Part shown: in pieces, positions 1-5,056 of the stretch
Position numbering within the stretch: the stretch's first letter is position 1
Layout of the letters: every line of letters begins with the position of its first letter
Origin: Pseudomonadota bacterium
GTDB lineage: Bacteria > Pseudomonadota > Alphaproteobacteria > Rhizobiales > Xanthobacteraceae
Reading direction: 5' to 3'
Assembly: GCA_023387555.1 (NCBI GenBank)
Contig: JAEWHY010000239.1
Span: 1-8,664, forward strand
Length of the DNA: 8,664 bases
Made by a program: the position numbers and the translations under genes
The notes under the pieces: model-generated
Told to the model about the DNA's origin: nothing
The model's database searches: none
Seen by the model: only the letters and a program-made list of their open reading frames with translations

Positions 1-84
1 TTCTAGCCAGACTGTCATAGCGCGCTGTATGTGGCACGCCGCCACCGGCGCGGCAATGTCCGGGCCGAGTCTAGGGCCTCAGGG

Positions 85-114
85 TTGACCGGATACCGGT
101 CAGGCGCGACTAAT
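85..114 (+). promoter_or_regulatory. candidate sigma70-type promoter for the aminotransferase gene
   Basis: TTGACC at 85-90 matches five of six positions of the -35 consensus. ACTAAT at 109-114 matches four of six positions of the -10 consensus, at an 18-base spacing. Transcription would begin near 121 and leave a very short leader before the ATG at 139. The call rests on consensus matching alone, and alphaproteobacterial promoters are loose, so it is tentative. The palindrome at 86-102 covers most of the -35 box and part of the spacer. Confidence 0.35.
86..102. repeat. 17-bp perfect palindrome, candidate operator
   Basis: The arms TGACCGG (86-92) and CCGGTCA (96-102) are exact reverse complements around a three-base centre, ATA. 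The position, on the -35 box and spacer of the candidate promoter, fits a binding site for a dimeric repressor such as a TetR or GntR type. The palindrome is seen directly. The operator role is inference, and no regulator gene is visible in the window. Confidence 0.5.
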
Positions 115-127
115 AGCCTCGGCCCCC

Positions 128-132
128 GGAGA
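128..132 (+). promoter_or_regulatory. Shine-Dalgarno site that fixes the aminotransferase start
   Basis: GGAGA ends six bases before the ATG at 139. It is among the clearest ribosome binding sites in the window and favours that ATG over the GTG at 31, which would add 36 residues unlike the family. Confidence 0.7.
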
Positions 133-138
133 CTGTCC

Positions 139-1320
139 ATGTTTCGTACCATCGCCGCCTTTGACCGGATTGGAGAGGAAAACGCCTTCGCCGTGCTCGC
201 GCGCGCCAACGCGCTGGCCGCGCAGGGTCGCGACGTCATCAATCTCGGGATCGGGCAGCCGGATTTCCGGACACCGGATTTCATCGTCGAGGCGGCGATC
301 AAGGCGCTGCGGGACGGCCACCACGGCTATACCCCCGCGACCGGCATCCCGGCCTTGCGCGAAGCGGTCGCCGCCGACCTGAACAAGCGGTTTGCGGTCG
401 ATGTGTCGCCGGACGAGGTCATGATCATGCCGGGCGGCAAGCCGACCATGTTCATGGCGATCATGATGTTTGGCGAACCGGGCGTCGATATTCTCTATCC
501 CGACCCCGGATTTCCGATTTACCGCTCGATGATCGAGTTCACCGGTGCCAACCCGGTGCCGGTTCCGATCCGGGAGGAAAACGGCTTCGCTTTCTCGGCC
601 GAGGAAACGCTCCGGCTGATCACCCCGCAGACGCGGCTCCTGATCGTCAACTCGCCGGCCAATCCGACCGGCGGCGTGACCCCGAAAGCGGAGGTCGACA
701 AGCTGGTGGCAGGCCTCGAGCGCTATCCCGATGTCGCGGTGCTGTCGGACGAGATCTACGACCACATGGTCTATGACGGCGAGCAGCACGTCTGCCTGCT
801 GTCCTATCCGCAGATCCGCGATCGCCTGATCCTGCTGAACGGCTGGTCCAAGACCTATGCGATGACCGGCTGGCGGCTCGGTTATGCAGTCTGGCCGGGC
901 AAGCTCTACGACTACGCGCGCAAGCTCGCGGTCAACCTGCATTCCTGCGTCAATGCGTCGGCGCAATATGCCGGTCTTGCTGCGCTGACCGGCCCGCAGG
1001 ACGAGGTCGAGCGCATGGTTGCGGAGTTCGACCGGCGTCGCAAGGTGGTGGTGGACGGGCTGAACGGGCTGCCCGGCATTTCCTGCGCGACGCCGAAGGG
1101 CGCGTTCTACGCTTTCCCGAACATCAAGCAGACCGGGTGGAAGGCCAAGGCGCTGGCCTCGTCGCTCCTCGAAGATGCGGGGGTGGCGATCATCGGGGGA
1201 CCGGATTTCGGAGTCCTGGGTGAGGGCTACGTACGCCTGTCGTATGCCAATTCGACCGAGAACATCCTGAAAGCGCTCGGTCGCATGGGCGAGTTTTTGT
1301 CCACGCGAAAGGCGGCGTGA
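139..1320 (+). CDS. class I/II pyridoxal-phosphate-dependent aminotransferase (aspartate aminotransferase family)
   Basis: This 393-residue cytoplasmic enzyme should move an amino group between an amino acid and a 2-oxo acid through a PLP Schiff base. The fold-type I hallmarks are all present and in order: LGIGQPDF (36-43), Y64 in the GYTP segment, GGK at 99-101, NSPANPTGG with N175, SDEIY with D204 and Y207, the PLP lysine K238 in SKTYAMTGWRLGY with R246, and the carboxylate-binding arginine R366 in YVRLSY. The length is normal for the family and no key residue is missing. The start at 139 is chosen for its good Shine-Dalgarno site and because the protein then begins just before the usual N-terminal helix. 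The substrate cannot be read from the sequence: aspartate, alanine or another amino acid is possible. The MliC-like gene follows 38 bases downstream on the same strand, so they may share a transcript. Confidence 0.93.
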   Translation: MFRTIAAFDRIGEENAFAVLARANALAAQGRDVINLGIGQPDFRTPDFIVEAAIKALRDGHHGYTPATGIPALREAVAADLNKRFAVDVSPDEVMIMPGGKPTMFMAIMMFGEPGVDILYPDPGFPIYRSMIEFTGANPVPVPIREENGFAFSAEETLRLITPQTRLLIVNSPANPTGGVTPKAEVDKLVAGLERYPDVAVLSDEIYDHMVYDGEQHVCLLSYPQIRDRLILLNGWSKTYAMTGWRLGYAVWPGKLYDYARKLAVNLHSCVNASAQYAGLAALTGPQDEVERMVAEFDRRRKVVVDGLNGLPGISCATPKGAFYAFPNIKQTGWKAKALASSLLEDAGVAIIGGPDFGVLGEGYVRLSYANSTENILKALGRMGEFLSTRKAA

Positions 1321-1358
1321 CGTTCCTGACGCGAACAACTCTTTCCAGCGGTGTCTTC

Positions 1359-1649
1359 ATGAAGCGGATCGTACTGGCTTTGCCTTTTCTCGTTGCGAGT
1401 GGTGTGGTCGCGCATGCGCAGACGTTCGCCAGTTACCTTTGCGCCGACGGCACCAACGTCACATCGGCGCTCTTCCAGGGCGACAAGCGGATCCGTCTGC
1501 AGTTCGACGGGCATACCTATGCGCTGCCCAAGCGGCTGGCGCCATTAGGCACGCGCTATGCCAAGAGCGGCGTGTCGTTCTGGATCCGCGATCAGGAAGC
1601 CAGGCTGAAGCGGCCGAAGCGGAAGGCGACGCTCTGCAAGGCGCAGTGA
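1359..1649 (+). CDS. secreted MliC/PliC-family lysozyme-inhibitor-like protein
   Basis: A 96-residue exported protein. Residues 1-20 form a signal peptide (MKR, then a hydrophobic core) with a signal peptidase I site, AHA, before Q21. There is no lipobox cysteine, so it should be a soluble periplasmic protein (PliC-like) and not a lipoprotein. The mature part fits the small MliC beta-barrel: SYLCADGT (25-32), a basic strand, FDGHTYALP (49-57), LGTRY (63-67), FWIRDQEARL (74-83) and a final LC. C28 and C93 match the family disulfide. Family members block C-type lysozyme. Here the usual Ser before the Gly of the 'SGxxY' loop is L63, and the usual Lys of 'W-x-K-G' is R77 followed by D78, so inhibition is uncertain. 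The ATG at 1359 is preferred because it opens the signal peptide. A GTG at 1317 overlapping the previous stop would add 14 residues. The Shine-Dalgarno site is poor. Confidence 0.75.
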   Translation: MKRIVLALPFLVASGVVAHAQTFASYLCADGTNVTSALFQGDKRIRLQFDGHTYALPKRLAPLGTRYAKSGVSFWIRDQEARLKRPKRKATLCKAQ

Positions 1650-1653
1650 CGGT

Positions 1654-2607
1654 TCAGGGCCGGAGGGCGAACCAGAAGCCGATACCGACGATGGCAAGGC
1701 CGATCAGCTGCGGAATGGTCGGCACGTCGCCGAGCGCGACCAATCCGACCAGCATCGTCATCGGCGGCACCAGTGCCGGAAACAGCGATGCGCGTCCCGC
1801 GCCGAGCGCGCTGACCGCACGCGCGAACAGATAGAGGGCGAGCAGCCCGGCCAAACCACCCTGCGCGACAACCTGCAGGAGGTTCTCCCAGAATCCCGCC
1901 GCAATCATGTGGTCGAGGCCGTATAGCAGGGCGAATAGCGGCAAATAGACGATCACCGACAGCACGCCCACGACCTGCGCGGCGAGCAGGCCGCTGGTGC
2001 GCCATCCACGCAGGCAGATCGTGAAGGCCGCCCAGCAGGCGCCTGCGGCGGCGAACAGGAGGTCGCCACCCAACGCATTGCCGCGAATCGCCGTGACCGC
2101 CTCGCCGGCGAGCACGATCAGACCGAGCAGGATCGCGATCACGCCGATCACGCGGGCGCGGGTCAGCTTCTCGCCGAGTACCAGAAAGGCCAGGAGAATT
2201 CCGCCCACGGCCGCGGAGGCGGGCTGGATGACCGCGCCATGACCGAGGGGCGCGAGCGTCAGCCCGCTGTAATTCAGGAACGCCTGGGGCGGTCCGGCCA
2301 GCAGCATCAGGATCAGCCCGCGCCCCCAGCCCAGCCCGCCGAGATCGGCAATGCCGGCCCGCGCCACCAGCGGGGCCATCAGCAGGCCGGTCCAGACGAA
2401 GCGATGGAAGGCGAGATCGGGAGGCGTCAGCCCGGCGGCGATCCCATGCTTCGCGGCGACGAATCCGATCGCCCAGCACGCGGAAGCTGCAATTCCGCAC
2501 AGCGCGCCGATGGCGGCTGCCGAGCGTGCAGCGGAAGGAGAACTATTCGGCAAACCTTGGGCATCCGATTCGGCTCGTGGATATACGGTGCGTCCGGTTC
2601 TGGCCAT
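1654..2607 (-). CDS. EamA/DMT-superfamily membrane transporter
   Basis: An inner-membrane protein of 317 residues with about ten hydrophobic helices in two EamA repeats, roughly 31-166 and 180-316. The first repeat ends with the typical motif LGEKLTRARVIGVIAILLG (144-162). The second ends with the matching LGDVPTIPQLIGLAIVGIG (292-310), in which Asp replaces the usual Glu. Members export or import small metabolites such as amino acids, nucleosides or drugs; the substrate cannot be told here. ATG at 2607 is the most upstream start in frame (an in-frame stop lies at 2653-2655) but has no visible Shine-Dalgarno site. A TTG at 2553 would give 299 residues and remove a polar, poorly conserved-looking N-terminus, so the start is uncertain. 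The gene converges on the MliC-like gene with four bases between the two stop codons and no visible terminator. It diverges from the gene at 2784. Confidence 0.88.
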   Translation of the reverse strand: MARTGRTVYPRAESDAQGLPNSSPSAARSAAAIGALCGIAASACWAIGFVAAKHGIAAGLTPPDLAFHRFVWTGLLMAPLVARAGIADLGGLGWGRGLILMLLAGPPQAFLNYSGLTLAPLGHGAVIQPASAAVGGILLAFLVLGEKLTRARVIGVIAILLGLIVLAGEAVTAIRGNALGGDLLFAAAGACWAAFTICLRGWRTSGLLAAQVVGVLSVIVYLPLFALLYGLDHMIAAGFWENLLQVVAQGGLAGLLALYLFARAVSALGAGRASLFPALVPPMTMLVGLVALGDVPTIPQLIGLAIVGIGFWFALRP

Positions 2608-2687
2608 GGCGGTGGTCGGACTGCAGCCATGTCCGGCGCGGGGGAACTGGCCTCACGCGCTTGTTCCGGTCCCGTTCGCGGTACGGT

Positions 2688-2716
2688 TTGACTGATCCCG
2701 GCGCGCTCTCTAACGT
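2688..2716 (+). promoter_or_regulatory. candidate promoter for the two-TM membrane protein gene
   Basis: TTGACT at 2688-2693 matches five of six -35 positions. TAACGT at 2711-2716 matches three of six -10 positions at the ideal 17-base spacing. It lies in the 176-base divergent gap and points at the ATG at 2784, giving a leader of about 60 bases. I found no equally good box facing the EamA transporter on the minus strand. This is a consensus match only. Confidence 0.28.
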
Positions 2717-2783
2717 CTGCCCGGTCGCGGGGGGCCTCGCGGCGCTATGACGGGTTAAGCGGCACCGCCAGGCATCCTCTGTA

Positions 2784-3743
2784 ATGAAAACTATCAGTGC
2801 ATTTCTGTTCTCAGCGCTGATCGCGCTGGCCGTGGTGGCGGGCGCGACCGGGCTTCTTGCCAACTATTGCGCGATCGAGCCGCCGCCGGCGGCAGCGCCG
2901 CAACCGGAGCGGACGCCGGGGCGCTTGCCGATCCACTTCCAGACCGGCGCCCCCGATGCGGTGGTGCAGCGGGCGGTCATGACCCGGGAGGCCCTTGATG
3001 GCCTCGTCTGGCAGGCGCAGGCCAAGGCCGCGCCGGCGCCGACGGTCGTGACGACCTGGCGGCAGCGGTTCTTCTGCGACATCCGCATCACCGATATGCT
3101 GCTTGCGGCCTTCGCCCTGTTCCTCGTGCTGGCGACGGTGTTCCAGGGTTTGTGGATGCTGCGCACGGCGCGCGCCTCCGATCGAACCGCGGGCCTCGTC
3201 GAAGAGGGGCTGATCTCGGCGCAGCGCGCCTACGTCTTTCTGCGCGAGTTCGACGTGGCGATGACCAAGAATCCGCTGAATGACGAGATTCAGACCTGCA
3301 CGATCCAGCCGATCTGGGAAAACACCGGTACGACCCCGACCCGGAAGGGTCGCGGGCATGTGAACTGGAAGTATTTCGACAAGTCGGTTCCCGAGGATTT
3401 CGATTTTGCCGATTTCGACGAACTCGGAAATCGCATCCAGTCCTACGATTCCTACAAGCCGCTGACCGTCGGGCCGCGCGCGATGGCGCTGTCGCCGGTC
3501 ATCAGCATGGAACCGGCGATCCTGCGTCAGGTCCGCGACCAGCAGGGCAAGCTCCTGATCTGGGGCTGGGCCGAATACGACGAGGTTTTCAGCGACGCGC
3601 CGCGGCATCGCACGGAATTCGCCTATCTCGTCGTGGTGTCCGGCTCGCCTGCGAGCCATGTCGGTTTCAGCCAGTTCAAGCAGCATAACGGCGTCGACGA
3701 GGATTGCATGAAGCAACCGACGGTTCTGGCGCGCAACGTCTAG
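2784..3743 (+). CDS. uncharacterised two-TM inner-membrane protein
   Basis: I do not recognise a function. The 319-residue product has a hydrophobic helix at about 4-27, a Pro/Ala-rich stretch (PPPAAAPQPERTPG, 33-46) and a polar segment to about 100. A second helix lies at about 104-126, followed by an Arg-rich turn (RTARASDR, 127-134) and a C-terminal soluble domain to the end. Charges after the helices suggest both ends in the cytoplasm and residues 28-103 in the periplasm. The C-terminal domain opens with AQRAYVFL (146-153) and has WENTGTTPTR (178-187). I recall this pattern from many hypothetical proteins of Bradyrhizobium relatives, where the second helix and the QRAYVF segment are the conserved core. 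C29 and C98 sit beside the two helices on the periplasmic side. The first helix could instead be an uncleaved signal. The start has only a weak AGG upstream. The gene stands alone, 146 bases before the aas-type gene. Confidence 0.8.
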   Translation: MKTISAFLFSALIALAVVAGATGLLANYCAIEPPPAAAPQPERTPGRLPIHFQTGAPDAVVQRAVMTREALDGLVWQAQAKAAPAPTVVTTWRQRFFCDIRITDMLLAAFALFLVLATVFQGLWMLRTARASDRTAGLVEEGLISAQRAYVFLREFDVAMTKNPLNDEIQTCTIQPIWENTGTTPTRKGRGHVNWKYFDKSVPEDFDFADFDELGNRIQSYDSYKPLTVGPRAMALSPVISMEPAILRQVRDQQGKLLIWGWAEYDEVFSDAPRHRTEFAYLVVVSGSPASHVGFSQFKQHNGVDEDCMKQPTVLARNV

Positions 3744-3746
3744 CCC

Positions 3747-3763
3747 AAAGTCCGGAAAGTCCG
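3747..3763 (+). repeat. short tandem direct repeat after the two-TM protein gene
   Basis: AAAGTCCG occurs at 3747-3754 and again at 3756-3763, a period of nine bases, three bases after the stop codon. It is exact but short and may be chance. Confidence 0.35.
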
Positions 3764-3818
3764 CGTCAGTCTGCGGCTTGTTGTGCGCGGATTTCTGAAA
3801 CACCACGCCATGCGGCCG

Positions 3819-3845
3819 CTTCCGCCGTATTGGCGCTGGCGGAAG
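3819..3845. repeat. inverted repeat upstream of the aas-type gene, candidate operator
   Basis: The arms CTTCCGCC (3819-3826) and GGCGGAAG (3838-3845) are exact reverse complements with an 11-base loop; a G-T pair extends the stem by one. No T-run follows on either strand, so it is not a standard intrinsic terminator. The right arm fills most of the spacer between the candidate -35 and -10 boxes, so a repressor site or a structured promoter region is possible. A U-less terminator for the upstream gene cannot be excluded. Confidence 0.45.
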
Positions 3846-3856
3846 TCTGCTAAAAT
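3830..3856 (+). promoter_or_regulatory. candidate promoter for the aas-type gene
   Basis: TAAAAT at 3851-3856 matches five of six -10 positions and stands out in this GC-rich region. TTGGCG at 3830-3835 matches four of six -35 positions, but the spacing is only 15 bases. Transcription would start near 3863, about 27 bases before the ATG at 3890. It overlaps the inverted repeat at 3819-3845. Confidence 0.35.
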
Positions 3857-3889
3857 GGCAACCTGCACAACATCGGATTTTTGACGCGT

Positions 3890-5056
3890 ATGGCCGGATC
3901 GTCCAAGCCACTGATGCTGTCCTGGCGCTTCGCGCCGCTGTTCTGGTGTCAGTTCTTTTCAGCGTTCAACGACAACTTCCTCAAAAACGCGATCGTCTTT
4001 CTGATCCTGTTCCATATGGGATCGGAAAGCGCCGGCGGGTCGCACGCCGAGGCGCTGATCACGCTCGCGGGGGCGGTCTTCATAGCCCCTTATTTCTTCC
4101 TGTCGGCACTCGGCGGCCAGATCGCCGATCGCTTCGACAAGGCTCTGGTGGCGCAGCGGCTGAAGTTTGTCGAGATCGGCGTCGCGGCGATCGCGGTCCT
4201 CGGCTTCGTGGTCCACGCCTATGAGGCTCCGGGCGAATCGCCGACGCGTTCCCTGATCATTCTGTACCTTGCGCTGTTCGGCTTCGGCGTGATCGGCGCG
4301 CTGTTCGGCCCGATCAAATACGGCATTCTGCCCGACCATCTGGAGCGCCGCGAACTGCCCGCCGGCAACGCGCTGGTCGAGGGCGCAACCTTTATCGCCA
4401 TCCTGCTCGGCACGATCGCCGGCGGCATTGCGGCCAAGGGCGGCGGCAGCCCAGCGGCCTTCTCGATACTGGTGATGGTGTTCGCCATCCTGTGCTGGCT
4501 ATCGGCGCTGCTGATTCCGCGTACCGGCGAGGCCGCTCCCAATCTCATCATCAACAAGAACATTGCGACATCGACCTGGGACCTGATTCAGGATCTGCGC
4601 CGCGATCACCGGCTGTGGTGGGGCGCGCTGGTCACCAGCTGGTTCTGGCTCGCCGGCGTCGTCGTGCTGTCGTTGCTGCCGCCGTCGGTCAAGAACATCG
4701 TCGGTGGCGACGAATATGCCGTCACCGCCTATCTCGCGGTGTTCTCGATCGCGGTCGCCATCGGTTCGGGCCTGGCAGCATTCCTGGCGAGTGGGCGCAT
4801 CATTCTGTTGCCGACGCTGCTGGGCGCGGTGCTGCTCGCGGGCTTTGCGCTGTTCATGGGATACGCGCTTTACGGCGCGCCGCCGGCCGGGCAGGCGATG
4901 GCCCCGTCGAGGTCTTCCGCACGGCGCGCGGCATCAATGTCGCGATCGCGCTGGCCGGACTTGCGATCGCTGGCGGCTTGTTCATCGTGCCGGCCTTTGC
5001 CGCGGTACAAGCCTGGGCGGGGGCCGACCGGCGCGCCCGCGTTGTCGCAGCCGTGA
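3890..5056 (+). CDS. 5' part of the fusion: MFS lysophospholipid-transporter domain, frameshifted after residue 338
   Basis: As written this reads 388 residues. Residues 1 to about 339 are a genuine LplT-like MFS domain: SAFNDNFLKNA (24-34) in the first helix, the loop 2-3 MFS signature GGQIADRFDK (75-84), FGPIKYGILP in the following repeat, and about nine membrane helices. The last 49 or so residues are Ser/Arg-rich (SRSSARRAASMSRSRW) and unlike any membrane helix. They come from reading the wrong frame. The cut falls between the expected helices 9 and 10, so the encoded product would lack the last three helices and is unlikely to transport. If the frameshift is an artefact, this open reading frame is not a separate gene. 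Confidence 0.8.
   Translation: MAGSSKPLMLSWRFAPLFWCQFFSAFNDNFLKNAIVFLILFHMGSESAGGSHAEALITLAGAVFIAPYFFLSALGGQIADRFDKALVAQRLKFVEIGVAAIAVLGFVVHAYEAPGESPTRSLIILYLALFGFGVIGALFGPIKYGILPDHLERRELPAGNALVEGATFIAILLGTIAGGIAAKGGGSPAAFSILVMVFAILCWLSALLIPRTGEAAPNLIINKNIATSTWDLIQDLRRDHRLWWGALVTSWFWLAGVVVLSLLPPSVKNIVGGDEYAVTAYLAVFSIAVAIGSGLAAFLASGRIILLPTLLGAVLLAGFALFMGYALYGAPPAGQAMAPSRSSARRAASMSRSRWPDLRSLAACSSCRPLPRYKPGRGPTGAPALSQP
4902..4905 (+). other. probable -1 frameshift site (C-run one base short)
   Basis: The coding frame changes between GCC at 4901-4903 and GTC at 4906-4908. Within this region GATGGCCCCGTCGAGG, the four-C run is the simplest site: a fifth C gives in-frame Met-Ala-Pro-Val-Glu-Val. 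The local bases do not form an X-XXY-YYZ slippery heptamer. Confidence 0.8.

Noticed and set aside
37..50. Small hairpin CGCCG-CCAC-CGGCG near the left edge.
   Set aside because: The arms are five bases of G/C only, there is no T-run, and it is not positioned on a promoter.
100..1338. A 412-codon open frame on the minus strand opposite the aminotransferase.
   Set aside because: It is rich in Arg, His and Asp, has no recognisable motifs, and mirrors the codon bias of the plus-strand gene, which has complete family motifs.
4895..4912. Programmed -1 ribosomal frameshifting as the explanation of the split gene.
   Set aside because: There is no canonical slippery heptamer at the join, and the domain order gives no reason to make a truncated transporter. 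A one-base indel is simpler.
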